Source: an uncultured Acetatifactor sp. (lineage in GTDB: Bacteria; Bacillota; Clostridia; Lachnospirales; Lachnospiraceae). From it: a stretch of 46,058 bases of DNA. Position numbers and translations under genes: made by a program. The stretch spans positions 1 through 46,058 of the forward strand of contig CAKRRD010000019.1 in assembly GCA_934394815.1 (NCBI GenBank), written 5' to 3'. Shown here in pieces: positions 1 to 8,551 of this stretch. The notes beneath the pieces were generated by a model. The model did not search any database. It was not told the DNA's origin and saw only the letters and a list, made by a program, of their open reading frames with translations. The number at the start of each line of letters is the position of its first letter. Positions within the stretch are counted from its first letter, which is position 1.

Positions 1-40
1 TCCCTAAGACGGCGCTCTAACCAAGCTGAGCCACACCCCG
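1..40 (-). tRNA. tRNA-Pro(AGG), 5' part only, cut by window edge
   Basis: Read on the minus strand, this is the 5' half of a tRNA: a 7-nt acceptor arm CGGGGTG, then TG, a D-stem GCTC/GAGC around an AGCTTGGTTA loop, G26, an anticodon stem CCGTC and a loop TTAGGGA. U33 is followed by AGG and then G37, the pattern of tRNA-Pro, here reading CCU. The 3' half lies outside the window, so pairing of the acceptor, anticodon and T stems cannot be checked. The call rests on the D-arm and anticodon loop. Confidence 0.82.
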
Positions 41-105
41 AAACGCAAGTAAGATAATACCATGGAATTTTACAAAATGCAAGAGTTTTTTTATAAAAAG
101 TTAAT

Positions 106-136
106 TTGCCCATTTTGAGGCTATTGTCGTACAATA
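106..136 (+). promoter_or_regulatory. Candidate tetR-family promoter with overlapping palindrome
   Basis: TTGCCC (106-111), an 18-nt spacer and TACAAT (130-135) form a plausible sigma-A promoter. The palindrome TATTGT-CGT-ACAATA (122-136) sits over the -10 box, where a repressor would act, so autoregulation by the adjacent TetR protein is a reasonable inference. The same palindrome is not repeated in front of the oleate hydratase gene. Confidence 0.4.
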
Positions 137-176
137 ATATCACAGAAAATAATGATAAAACAGTGGAGGACAGGCT

Positions 177-746
177 ATGGCCAATACAACGAAACTGGCG
201 CTGGAGGCGGCTTTGAAAAAAGAACTTCTTACCAGGCCTCTGGACAAAATCACCATTAATGATCTCGCGGAAGACTGTGGGATCAGCCGCATGGCTTTTT
301 ACTATCATTTCAGGGATATTTACGATCTGGTAGAGTGGGTCTGCGTGGAAGACGGCACGAAGGCATTACAGGGGAAGAAGACTTACGAGAACTGGCAGGA
401 AGGCTTCTGTCAGATTTTCGAGGCGGTGCAGGAGAACAAACCTTTCATTATGAATGTTTACCGCTGTGTGGACAGACAGAAGATCGAAAACTATTTAAAC
501 AAGCTGACCTATCAGCTCATCGCGGACGTGGTGGAGGAAAAATGTGCCGGGATGCAGGTGGCGGAGGAACACAAGGAATTCATCGCCGGTTTTTACAAAT
601 ACGGTTTCGTGGGAGTGATGTTAGACTGGATCGACCGGGGAATGAAGGACGATTATAAAAAGATCGTGGACGAACTGGCCATCACACTATATGGAAATAT
701 CAGCCGTTCCATCGAAAACTTCGAGCAGACCGAAAAGAAATCCTGA
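177..746 (+). CDS. TetR/AcrR-family transcriptional regulator
   Basis: A 189-residue protein with the classical N-terminal TetR helix-turn-helix in the first 55 residues (ITINDLAEDCGISRMAFYYHF, shown by TINDLAE and SRMAFYYHF). The C-terminal half is all-helical and of the small DhaS-like type found in Firmicutes, with no recognisable ligand signature. The ATG at 177 is preceded by GGAGGA at a good spacing. The next gene on the same strand, about 150 bp on, encodes oleate hydratase, and a dyad overlaps its promoter, so control of fatty acid hydration is the simplest hypothesis. The ligand is unknown; a fatty acid is only inferred from context. Family call is secure, target is not. Confidence 0.92.
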   Translation: MANTTKLALEAALKKELLTRPLDKITINDLAEDCGISRMAFYYHFRDIYDLVEWVCVEDGTKALQGKKTYENWQEGFCQIFEAVQENKPFIMNVYRCVDRQKIENYLNKLTYQLIADVVEEKCAGMQVAEEHKEFIAGFYKYGFVGVMLDWIDRGMKDDYKKIVDELAITLYGNISRSIENFEQTEKKS

Positions 747-760
747 AACAGTATAAGAAC

Positions 761-813
761 TTTACAAAAAGGGCAGGATGATAAAAACTTTATCATTTGG
801 CCTCTTTTGTAAA
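761..813 (+). terminator. Two-tier hairpin after the TetR gene, possible terminator
   Basis: TTTACAAAA (761-769) pairs with TTTTGTAAA (805-813), enclosing an inner perfect stem ATGATAAA (778-785)/TTTATCAT (789-796) with an AAC loop. There is no long U-tract, so termination is uncertain. It could instead separate the TetR transcript from the oleate hydratase promoter or act as a processing site. Confidence 0.45.
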
Positions 814-849
814 TTGGTTTTCTTATAAAAAAGAAGTATGATCCTACTT
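814..849 (+). promoter_or_regulatory. Oleate hydratase promoter with candidate operator
   Basis: TTGGTT (814-819), a 17-nt spacer and TATGAT (837-842) make a sigma-A-like promoter. An inverted repeat AAGTA (834-838)/TACTT (845-849) overlaps the -10 box and the start region. This is the expected place for a repressor operator, and the neighbouring TetR protein is the candidate ligand-sensing repressor. Confidence 0.5.
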
Positions 850-898
850 GTAAACAGAAAAAACATTTGAGAGTCATCAAAGAAAGGTGGTAATCATT

Positions 899-2878
899 AT
901 GGCAAAGAAAAGCAACATCGGATTGGGACTGGCAGCGCTGGCAGTAGGTGCAGGCGCCGTGGCAGCAGCAACCAAAGGACATAAAGCAGAGGTGAAGAAA
1001 GAGGAGAGAAAGGCAGCTGTCAAGGCAGCCAAGAAAGAGTACCGCAACACCGAGCTTGGAAGATATGACAAGAACAGCAAAGGTATCTATTATTCCAACG
1101 GTAACTACGAAGCATTCGCAAGACCGAAGAAGCCCGCAGGAGTGGATGAGAAGAACGCATATATCGTAGGCAGCGGACTGGCTTCTCTGGCAGCAGCGTG
1201 TTTTCTGGTACGTGACGGACAGATGCCCGGTTCCCATATCCACATTTTAGAGGCAATGGATATCGCAGGCGGTGCCTGTGATGGTATCTACGATCCTGCC
1301 AGAGGTTACGTTATGCGTGGCGGACGTGAGATGGAGAACCATTTTGAATGTCTGTGGGATCTGTTCCGCAGCATCCCCTCTCTGGAAGTACCCGGAGCCA
1401 GCGTACTGGACGAGTACTACTGGCTGAACAAGGAAGATCCCAACTACTCCCTGTGCCGTGCAACAAAGGATTGCGGACAGGATGCCCACACCGACGGCAA
1501 GTTCAACTTAAGCCAGAAGGGCTGCATGGAGATCATGAAGCTGTTCATGACAAAGGACGAGGATCTGTATGACAAGACCATCGAAGATGTTTTCGATGAT
1601 GAAGTATTTAACTCCACCTTCTGGTTATACTGGAGAACCATGTTCGCCTTCGAGAACTGGCACAGCGCACTGGAAATGAAGCTTTACTTCCAGAGATTCA
1701 TTCATCATATCTCCGGACTGCCTGATTTCAGTGCCCTGAAGTTCACCAAGTACAACCAGTACGAATCCCTGATCCTTCCCATGAAGAAGTATCTGGAGGC
1801 AGCAGGTGTGGACTTCCAGTTCAATACTGAAGTGACCAATGTTATTTTCGATATCAATGACGGCAAAAAGGTGGCAAAGGCAATTGAGTGCAAGGTAAAA
1901 GGTGTAGAGAAGGGTATTGTCCTCACCGAGAACGACCTGGTATTCGTTACCAACGGAAGCTGTACCGAGGGAACCATTTACGGCGACCAGAATCATGCAC
2001 CCAACGGTGATGCAGAGGTTCGTACCAGCGGCGTATGGAGTCTGTGGAAGAATATCGCAAAACAGGATCCTTCCTTCGGACATCCCGAGAAGTTCTGTTC
2101 CGATATCTCCAAGACCAACTGGGAATCCGCTACCGTGACCACACTGGATGACAAGATCATTCCTTATATCACCAATATCTGCAAGCGTGATCCCAGAAGC
2201 GGTAAGGTTGTAACCGGCGGTATTGTAAGCTGTCAGGATTCCAAGTGGCTCATGAGCTGGACTATTAACCGTCAGGGACAGTTCAAGGAGCAGGATAAGA
2301 ATCAGGTATGTGTATGGGTATACGGTCTGTTCACCGATGTACCCGGCGATTATATCAAAAAACCCATGAAGGATTGTACCGGTAAGGAAATCACCGAAGA
2401 GTGGCTGTATCACCTGGGCGTGCCGGTAGAGGACATCGAAGATCTGGCAGAGCACAGCGCAGTCTGCGTACCTACCATGATGCCTTATATCACCGCATTC
2501 TTCATGCCCAGAACCAAGGGTGACCGTCCCGATGTCATCCCCGACGGCTGCGTGAACTTTGCGTTCCTGGGTCAGTTTGCAGAGACTCCGAGAGACACCG
2601 TATTCACAACAGAGTACTCCGTAAGAACCGCTATGGAGGCTGTTTACGGACTGTTAGGTGTCGACAGAGGTGTGCCTGAGGTATGGGGCAGCGTTTACGA
2701 TGTCAGAGAACTATTAGACAGCAGCGTGAAGCTGATGGATGGCATGTCTCCTCTGGAGATTGAACTGCCCGGACCATTAAATGCACTGAAGAAGCCGCTG
2801 CTTCGCGTAGTCAAGGGCACCGTAGTGGAAAAACTGCTGCGTGACCACAACGTGATCAAGGACGGCATGATGGAATAA
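899..2878 (+). CDS. ohyA: Oleate hydratase (fatty acid double-bond hydratase, MCRA family)
   Basis: FAD-dependent enzyme that adds water to the cis-9 double bond of oleate and related unsaturated fatty acids, giving 10-hydroxystearate-type products. Visible family marks are the FAD-binding GSGLASLAAACFLVRDG, the signature RGGREMENHFECLWDL (starting near residue 141, containing the acidic residues of the active site), and FLGQFAETPRDTVFTTEYS near the C-terminus. The ATG at 899 is chosen because AAAGGTGG lies 8 nt upstream; a GTG at 887 would overlap that site. The 659-residue length exceeds common homologues because of about 50 extra N-terminal residues: a glycine/alanine-rich hydrophobic segment (GLGLAALAVGAGAVAAAT) and a lysine-rich charged stretch, suggesting membrane association. 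In gut bacteria the reaction is usually read as detoxification of unsaturated fatty acids. A TetR gene lies upstream and a strong terminator follows. Confidence 0.95.
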   Translation: MAKKSNIGLGLAALAVGAGAVAAATKGHKAEVKKEERKAAVKAAKKEYRNTELGRYDKNSKGIYYSNGNYEAFARPKKPAGVDEKNAYIVGSGLASLAAACFLVRDGQMPGSHIHILEAMDIAGGACDGIYDPARGYVMRGGREMENHFECLWDLFRSIPSLEVPGASVLDEYYWLNKEDPNYSLCRATKDCGQDAHTDGKFNLSQKGCMEIMKLFMTKDEDLYDKTIEDVFDDEVFNSTFWLYWRTMFAFENWHSALEMKLYFQRFIHHISGLPDFSALKFTKYNQYESLILPMKKYLEAAGVDFQFNTEVTNVIFDINDGKKVAKAIECKVKGVEKGIVLTENDLVFVTNGSCTEGTIYGDQNHAPNGDAEVRTSGVWSLWKNIAKQDPSFGHPEKFCSDISKTNWESATVTTLDDKIIPYITNICKRDPRSGKVVTGGIVSCQDSKWLMSWTINRQGQFKEQDKNQVCVWVYGLFTDVPGDYIKKPMKDCTGKEITEEWLYHLGVPVEDIEDLAEHSAVCVPTMMPYITAFFMPRTKGDRPDVIPDGCVNFAFLGQFAETPRDTVFTTEYSVRTAMEAVYGLLGVDRGVPEVWGSVYDVRELLDSSVKLMDGMSPLEIELPGPLNALKKPLLRVVKGTVVEKLLRDHNVIKDGMME

Positions 2879-2921
2879 ATTCCTTCATAAGAATTTCATA
2901 AAATAAGGAAATAACGGAAAG

Positions 2922-2954
2922 GAGCAGACTCAACAAGGGAGCCTGCTCTTTTTT
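2922..2954 (+). terminator. Rho-independent terminator of oleate hydratase
   Basis: GAGCAGACTC (2922-2931) and GAGCCTGCTC (2939-2948) pair with one mismatch around a 7-nt loop, followed by six T. It ends the transcription unit before the long ppdK promoter region. Confidence 0.85.
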
Positions 2955-3035
2955 GCCCCCCCTTTTTTCTTTACAGATCCAAATCTGATTTCCGGCAGCG
3001 GAAGAGTAAAAACCAATTAAAGAAAGTTGAACAAA

Positions 3036-3049
3036 TGTAAGCGTTTACA
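3036..3049 (+). promoter_or_regulatory. CcpA-type cre site upstream of ppdK
   Basis: TGTAAGCGTTTACA matches every position of the Firmicute catabolite-responsive element consensus TGWAARCGYTWNCW. It lies about 100 bp upstream of the best ppdK promoter, which suits activation or long-range control rather than simple promoter occlusion. Between it and that promoter is a second possible -10 (TATAAT, 3083-3088) without a good -35. Carbon catabolite control of PPDK is biologically sensible because the enzyme sits at the pyruvate/PEP node. Confidence 0.7.
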
Positions 3050-3140
3050 TAATACTAAAGTACTAGACAAAACAAACAAAAATATAATACTAAAATTCAA
3101 CATTATGCACGAAAATAGGTACTATGTCAAAAAATTATCA

Positions 3141-3206
3141 ATTTCGGCTTGATATTCTATTGGTAGATTGTTACAATATCAAAGTACTAAAAACCGAAGC
3201 CGAAAT
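3141..3206 (+). promoter_or_regulatory. ppdK promoter flanked by a perfect 10-bp inverted repeat
   Basis: TTGATA (3149-3154), a 17-nt spacer and TACAAT (3172-3177) form a good sigma-A promoter. It is bracketed by ATTTCGGCTT (3141-3150, touching the -35) and its exact reverse complement AAGCCGAAAT (3197-3206, about 15-20 bp past the likely start). The two arms could be paired operator half-sites or could contribute to leader structure. The rest of the 2955-3271 gap is AT-rich with the short repeat AAAGTACTA at 3057 and 3181. Confidence 0.6.
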
Positions 3207-3271
3207 GCTCCGGTAGTGGTTTGGGTTACAAAGTTTTGTCAAAAATATTATAAAAAGGGAGACAAAGAAGT

Positions 3272-5896
3272 ATGAAGAAATGGGTATATTTGTTTACCGA
3301 AGGTAATGCAAACATGCGCGAACTGCTTGGTGGTAAGGGTGCGAACCTGGCTGAGATGACCAATATTGGTCTGCCGGTTCCTCAGGGCTTCACCATTACA
3401 ACAGAGGCATGTACACAGTATTATGAAGATGGACGCGAGATCAATGAAGAGATCCAGGGTCAGATCAACGAGTACATTACTAAGATGGAAGAGATCACCG
3501 GCAAAAAGTTCGGCGACCACGAGAATCCTCTGTTAGTATCCGTTCGTTCCGGCGCGAGAGCATCCATGCCCGGTATGATGGATACCATTCTGAACCTTGG
3601 TCTGAATGAGACCGTTGTTAACGTAATCGCTGAGAAGTCCAGCAACCCCCGTTGGGCTTGGGACTGCTATAGAAGATTTATCCAGATGTATTCCGACGTT
3701 GTTATGGAAGTAGGTAAGAAGTACTTCGAGCAGCTGATCGATGCAATGAAAGAGAAGAAGGGTGTTAAGCAGGACGTTGAGCTTACTGCTGATGATCTGA
3801 AGGAACTGGCTGGCCAGTTCAAGGCTGAGTACAAGGCTAAGATCGGTGTAGACTTCCCTGATGATCCCAAGGAACAGCTGATGGGCGCTATCAAGGCTGT
3901 ATTCCGTTCCTGGGACAACCCTCGTGCAAACGTTTATCGTCGTGACAACGATATCCCTTATTCCTGGGGTACTGCTGTTAACGTTCAGTCTATGGCATTC
4001 GGTAACATGGGTGATGACTGTGGTACCGGTGTTGCATTTACCAGAGATCCGGCTACCGGCGCTAAGGGCCTGTTCGGTGAGTTCCTGACCAACGCACAGG
4101 GCGAGGACGTAGTAGCAGGTGTTCGTACACCTATGAAGATCGCTGAGATGGCTGACAAATTCCCTGAGGCATTTGCTCAGTTCCAGGAAGTATGTAAGAC
4201 TCTGGAAGATCATTACAGAGATATGCAGGATATGGAGTTCACCGTTGAGCACGGTAAGCTGTACATGCTGCAGACCAGAAACGGTAAGAGAACCGCTCAG
4301 GCAGCTCTGAAGATTGCCTGCGATCTGGTAGATGAAGGCATGAGAACCGAGGAAGAGGCAGTTGCCATGATCGATCCTCGTAACCTGGATACTCTGTTAC
4401 ATCCTCAGTTCGATACCGCTGCCCTGAAGGCTGCAACTCCTATCGGCAAGGGTCTTGGTGCTTCTCCCGGAGCTGCCTGCGGTAAGATCGTATTCACTGC
4501 AGAAGATGCAGAAGAATGGCATGCAAGAGGAGAGAGAGTTGTTCTGGTTCGTCTGGAGACCTCTCCCGAAGATATCACCGGTATGAAGGCTTCTCAGGGT
4601 ATCCTGACCGTTCGTGGTGGTATGACCTCTCACGCAGCAGTAGTTGCTCGTGGTATGGGTACCTGCTGTGTATCCGGTTGTGGCGACATCGCTATGGATG
4701 AGGAGAACAAGCAGTTCACTCTGGCTGGCAAGACCTTCCATGAAGGTGACTGGCTGTCCATCGATGGTACTACCGGTAACATCTATGATGGCGAGATCAA
4801 GACTGTTGACGCTACCATCGCAGGTGAGTTCGGCCGTGTAATGGCTTGGGCTGACAAATATCGTAAGTTAAAAGTTCGTACCAATGCAGATACTCCCGCA
4901 GACGCTAAGAAGGCTCGTGAGCTGGGCGCTGAAGGAATCGGTCTGTGCCGTACTGAGCATATGTTCTTCGAAGAGGACAGAATCGCAGCATTCCGTGAGA
5001 TGATCTGTTCCGATACTGTAGAGGAGAGAGAAGCAGCACTGGAGAAGATCCTGCCTTATCAGCAGAACGACTTCAAGCAGCTGTACGAGGCTCTGGAGGG
5101 CAACCCTGTTACCATCCGTTTCCTGGATCCGCCTCTGCATGAGTTCGTTCCTACCGAGGAAGCTGACATTGAGAAGCTGGCTAAGGCACAGGGCAAGAGC
5201 GTAGAGACCATCAAGACCATCATCGCTTCTCTGCATGAGTTCAACCCTATGATGGGTCACAGAGGATGCCGTCTGGCTGTTACTTATCCTGAAATTGCCA
5301 AGATGCAGACCAAGGCTGTTATCCGTGCGGCAATCGAGGTTAAGAAGGCACATCCCGACTGGAATGTAGAGCCCGAGATCATGATCCCTCTGGTATGTGA
5401 AGTGAAGGAGCTTAAGTTCGTTAAGAAGGTAGTTGTAGAGACCGCTGATGCTGAGATCGCAGCTGCCGGTGTAGATATGAAGTACGAAGTAGGTACCATG
5501 ATCGAGATCCCCAGAGCAGCTCTGACTGCTGATGAGATCGCTAAGGAAGCTGATTTCTTCTGCTTCGGTACCAACGACCTGACCCAGATGACCTTCGGCT
5601 TCTCCCGTGATGATGCAGGTAAGTTCCTGAACGCTTACTATGACACCAAGATCTTCGAGAATGATCCGTTCGCTAAGCTGGATCAGACCGGTGTCGGCAA
5701 GCTGATGGAGATGGCTATCAAGCTTGGTAAGCCTGTAAATCCTAAGCTGCACGTTGGTATCTGTGGTGAGCACGGTGGAGATCCTTCTTCCGTAGAGTTC
5801 TGCCATAAGATCGGTCTGGATTATGTATCCTGCTCACCTTTCCGTGTGCCTATCGCCCGGCTGGCCGCAGCACAGGCTGCAATTGCCGATAAGTAA
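3272..5896 (+). CDS. ppdK: Pyruvate,phosphate dikinase
   Basis: Interconverts PEP, AMP and PPi with pyruvate, ATP and phosphate; in anaerobes it commonly works with PPi-based glycolysis. The 874-residue length is normal. Domains in order: N-terminal ATP-grasp nucleotide-binding domain (GGKGANLAEM at the start, SVRSGARASMPGMMDTILN), the swivelling phosphohistidine domain with GGMTSHAAVVARG (phosphorylated His about residue 454), and the C-terminal PEP/pyruvate TIM barrel with GTNDLTQMTFGFSRDD and GICGEHGGD (catalytic Cys831). All catalytic landmarks are intact. AGGGAG precedes the ATG. Codon choice is strongly biased (CGT, GTT, CTG, GGT) compared with neighbours, as in highly expressed genes. 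It is transcribed alone: own promoter with cre upstream and a hairpin terminator downstream. Confidence 0.98.
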   Translation: MKKWVYLFTEGNANMRELLGGKGANLAEMTNIGLPVPQGFTITTEACTQYYEDGREINEEIQGQINEYITKMEEITGKKFGDHENPLLVSVRSGARASMPGMMDTILNLGLNETVVNVIAEKSSNPRWAWDCYRRFIQMYSDVVMEVGKKYFEQLIDAMKEKKGVKQDVELTADDLKELAGQFKAEYKAKIGVDFPDDPKEQLMGAIKAVFRSWDNPRANVYRRDNDIPYSWGTAVNVQSMAFGNMGDDCGTGVAFTRDPATGAKGLFGEFLTNAQGEDVVAGVRTPMKIAEMADKFPEAFAQFQEVCKTLEDHYRDMQDMEFTVEHGKLYMLQTRNGKRTAQAALKIACDLVDEGMRTEEEAVAMIDPRNLDTLLHPQFDTAALKAATPIGKGLGASPGAACGKIVFTAEDAEEWHARGERVVLVRLETSPEDITGMKASQGILTVRGGMTSHAAVVARGMGTCCVSGCGDIAMDEENKQFTLAGKTFHEGDWLSIDGTTGNIYDGEIKTVDATIAGEFGRVMAWADKYRKLKVRTNADTPADAKKARELGAEGIGLCRTEHMFFEEDRIAAFREMICSDTVEEREAALEKILPYQQNDFKQLYEALEGNPVTIRFLDPPLHEFVPTEEADIEKLAKAQGKSVETIKTIIASLHEFNPMMGHRGCRLAVTYPEIAKMQTKAVIRAAIEVKKAHPDWNVEPEIMIPLVCEVKELKFVKKVVVETADAEIAAAGVDMKYEVGTMIEIPRAALTADEIAKEADFFCFGTNDLTQMTFGFSRDDAGKFLNAYYDTKIFENDPFAKLDQTGVGKLMEMAIKLGKPVNPKLHVGICGEHGGDPSSVEFCHKIGLDYVSCSPFRVPIARLAAAQAAIADK

Positions 5897-5968
5897 TCTG
5901 GCGGTGAGTACGCAGATCTGGGAGGGTATTGCGTAAACAATACATTGGGGTATATGGAAATATGATGA

Positions 5969-6010
5969 GAACCTCATTGCTGATGGAAATGTCGGTAATG
6001 AGGTTCTTTT
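5969..6010 (+). terminator. ppdK terminator, member of a repeated bipartite hairpin family
   Basis: GAACCTCATTGC (5969-5980) pairs with GTAATGAGGTTC (5995-6006), with one G-T wobble, followed by TTTT. Inside is a small GATG/TGTC stem capped by GAAA. A diverged relative with compensatory changes lies at 12902-12942. Confidence 0.8.
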
Positions 6011-6278
6011 GTGCTACGCAGTTATGCTGGAGGCATTTTGTATTGGAACACAGTTGATTGATGTCGTTTTTGGGTCGATTGGTGCAATCTGCTGCTTATC
6101 TTCCGGAGATATAGTTATAATAAGTTCAACGCAGATGCATAAGAACCGGAAGTGTAAAAGCAAGGGAAAGATATGGAATTTGGTTAATAAAAATTTAATA
6201 GTAGGAATTATTCCTGATTATTAATTTTCGGATGGAACTATTATATGATTTTATCATATAGCATTTGTGAGGAGAAAC
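6011..6278 (+). promoter_or_regulatory. AT-rich gap with 8-bp inverted repeat before the first GGDEF gene
   Basis: No convincing gene is seen here; a 71-codon open frame at 6009-6224 has no ribosome binding site and no recognisable features. The perfect inverted repeat TATATGAT (6242-6249)/ATCATATA (6253-6260) with a TTT loop stops 8 bp before the Shine-Dalgarno GAGGAG and may be an operator or a translation-affecting hairpin. Confidence 0.4.
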
Positions 6279-7373
6279 ATGATAAACAGAGAAATACGAT
6301 CAGATAAGAAAAACAAAAATATAATAGGCATGATACAAAGCTGTCTTATATTGATTCTGGTGATTCTCATTATTTTTATGATGATACAGATTAACAGGTT
6401 GCAGGGGACTGCGCGTGTGATCAATTATGCGGGTCTGGTGCGTGGAGCCACACAGCGTGAGGTGAAATTAGAAATTACGGGAAACCGGAAGGATGAATTG
6501 ATAAAGTATCTGGATGATATTCTGAGTGGATTAAGATATCAGGATGGACATTACGATCTGGTAAAACTCCATGACAAGGAATATCAGGAGAAATTGCAGA
6601 TTCAGAGTGATTATTGGGAAAAATTAAAAATAGAAATCGAGGCAGTAAGAAGTGAGGGCTATCAAAACACAGATATTGTCAATATGAGTGAAATCTATTT
6701 TCATATGGCGGATGAAACGGTATTTGCTGCGGAAAATTACTCGGAAAAGATTGCTGTAAAGATTCGTACGATAGAACTGCTGTCTGCGCTTGATATGTTA
6801 TGTCTGGTGGTTCTGGTTATTATGCAGACACTGACAGCCATGAAAATGGCAATGAAAAATAAGCTGTTAGAACAGAAGGCATATACGGATGCCCATACCG
6901 GATTGCCGAATAAAGGTGCCTGTGAGATTCTGCTTGGGAATCAGGATGTCATAACTGAGCCTACCGCCTGCATAATGTTTGATCTGAATAATCTGAAGAC
7001 TGTAAATGATACCATGGGACATTCGGCCGGAGATCGGTTAATCATGAATTTCGCCCAGCTTTTACACAGCGTGATTCCGGAAAAGGATTTTGTGGGAAGA
7101 TATGGCGGGGATGAGTTTATGGCAGTGATCTATCATACAGGCAAAACAGAAATTGAGGAACTGTTAAAAAACTTATGCAGAGAAAAAGACAGATGGAATA
7201 GGAGAGAGGATCAAATTCCCATCGACTATGCATACGGCTGGGCACATTCTGTTGATGAAAGCATGTGTACGCTGCAGATGTTACTGGATAAGGCGGATTC
7301 CTATATGTATGAAAATAAACAACGATGCAAGAAGCATAATTTATGTTCGGCTTGTAAAACGGAGTGCTTATAG
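6279..7373 (+). CDS. Membrane-anchored diguanylate cyclase (GGDEF), NarX/PilJ-like sensor region
   Basis: Predicted to make cyclic di-GMP from two GTP. The ATG at 6279 follows GAGGAG at proper spacing (a GTG at 6267 is the longer alternative). Layout of the 364 residues: TM1 about 17-37 (ILVILIIFMMIQI), an extracytoplasmic helical segment about 40-175 beginning with INYAGLVRGATQREVKLE, which resembles the P-box-type start of NarX/PilJ sensor domains, TM2 about 176-200, then the GGDEF domain. The catalytic motif RYGGDEFMAV is intact, with DAHTGLPNK at the domain start. The allosteric RxxD inhibitory motif five residues upstream is absent (PEKD). Stop overlaps the start region of the next GGDEF gene, so the two are co-transcribed. 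Confidence 0.93.
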   Translation: MINREIRSDKKNKNIIGMIQSCLILILVILIIFMMIQINRLQGTARVINYAGLVRGATQREVKLEITGNRKDELIKYLDDILSGLRYQDGHYDLVKLHDKEYQEKLQIQSDYWEKLKIEIEAVRSEGYQNTDIVNMSEIYFHMADETVFAAENYSEKIAVKIRTIELLSALDMLCLVVLVIMQTLTAMKMAMKNKLLEQKAYTDAHTGLPNKGACEILLGNQDVITEPTACIMFDLNNLKTVNDTMGHSAGDRLIMNFAQLLHSVIPEKDFVGRYGGDEFMAVIYHTGKTEIEELLKNLCREKDRWNRREDQIPIDYAYGWAHSVDESMCTLQMLLDKADSYMYENKQRCKKHNLCSACKTECL

Positions 7374-8551
7374 ACAGGAAGGTGATTATCATAATTGTAA
7401 TAGAAGAAATATTAATGGCAAATGGTCTGACGGTGTTGATGATGGGTTTTCTCCTGATCTGCAGACGGAAAAACAGAGAGAGCCTTCATGCGGAAGATAA
7501 AATATATGATGGAATCGTACTGTTGAATATGCTGGGCGCAGTATCTGAAACAATTGCTTTTCTGGTAGATGGAAAAAGTTTTGCTGGAAGCAGACAGATC
7601 AATTATGTCTCTAACAGCTTATGTTTTATCGGGACGGTCAGTATTGGGATGCTCTGGAGCCTGTATGTAGAACTGCGTATTTATCAAAATTACAGGAGAA
7701 TATTCCGGAAAACAGTGATTATGATGCTTCCCTGGGCGGTAGAAGTAATTATGGTCCTGTGTAATCTGTTTGGAACCGGGATCATGTTTAAAATATCCGG
7801 GGAGAATGTATATCACAGAACCGGTGGTGCACTGGTAGGATATCTCACACTTATGATATATTTTGGATATAGCATCTGGCTGGTATATCATTCCCGAAAA
7901 CAGCGAGTGAACCTGAGTTATTTTCCGGTGATATATTTCGTTACTCTCGGTTTCGCAGGTGTGGTGCTTCAACTGTTTTTCTACGGAATTACAGCGTCCT
8001 GGCTGATGGCTGCGATCACACTGATATTTGTGCAGATGCAGTTATATGCAGAGAATTTATACATGGATGAGCTTTCCGGATTATATAACCGAAGATATCT
8101 GAATGCCGTGCTTGCCAAAAGGAAGATAACAGACCAGAAATCCTTATATGGCATTATGATGGATGTAAATGACTTCAAGTATATCAATGATAATTTCGGC
8201 CATAGTATGGGAGACAAAGCAATCAGTACGGTGGGAAATATACTCTGCAGATCCATACCGGATGCCGGAATGGCGATCCGGTATGCAGGAGATGAGTTTA
8301 TCGTATTACTGTCGGGCGTTAATGCAGAGTGTGTTTTGGCGACAATGGAGGAGATTGCTGAGAATCTTTCCCGGTTTAACGAATCCGGGACGGAGCAGTT
8401 TCCACTGAGTGTTTCCATGGGATATGCAGAATTTGGACCGGAAGATGATGCAGAAGCTTTTTTAAAACATATGGATGAGAAAATGTATGAGGAAAAGCGG
8501 AAATATCATATGTCCAAACAGTCAGAACGTCCCGGTTTTATGAAAGGCTGA
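7364..8551 (+). CDS. Multi-pass membrane GGDEF protein (AGDEF variant)
   Basis: About six or seven hydrophobic segments occupy residues 1-225, followed by a GGDEF domain (MDELSGLYNRRYLNA to the end). The signature reads RYAGDEFIVL, with the first Gly replaced by Ala; AGDEF variants are known active in some characterised cyclases, so activity is plausible but not certain. No RxxD inhibitory site. The start is unclear: the frame opens with GTG 7364, overlapping the previous gene by 10 bp, GTG 7382 lies inside AGGAAGGTG, and ATG 7415 would remove hydrophobic residues that fit the first membrane segment. Tandem arrangement with another cyclase suggests two inputs feeding one c-di-GMP pool. Confidence 0.9.
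   Translation: MLIDRKVIIIIVIEEILMANGLTVLMMGFLLICRRKNRESLHAEDKIYDGIVLLNMLGAVSETIAFLVDGKSFAGSRQINYVSNSLCFIGTVSIGMLWSLYVELRIYQNYRRIFRKTVIMMLPWAVEVIMVLCNLFGTGIMFKISGENVYHRTGGALVGYLTLMIYFGYSIWLVYHSRKQRVNLSYFPVIYFVTLGFAGVVLQLFFYGITASWLMAAITLIFVQMQLYAENLYMDELSGLYNRRYLNAVLAKRKITDQKSLYGIMMDVNDFKYINDNFGHSMGDKAISTVGNILCRSIPDAGMAIRYAGDEFIVLLSGVNAECVLATMEEIAENLSRFNESGTEQFPLSVSMGYAEFGPEDDAEAFLKHMDEKMYEEKRKYHMSKQSERPGFMKG

Noticed and set aside
6009..6224. 71-codon open frame after ppdK
   Set aside because: It starts within the terminator, has no ribosome binding site, and its sequence shows no recognisable domain or signal.
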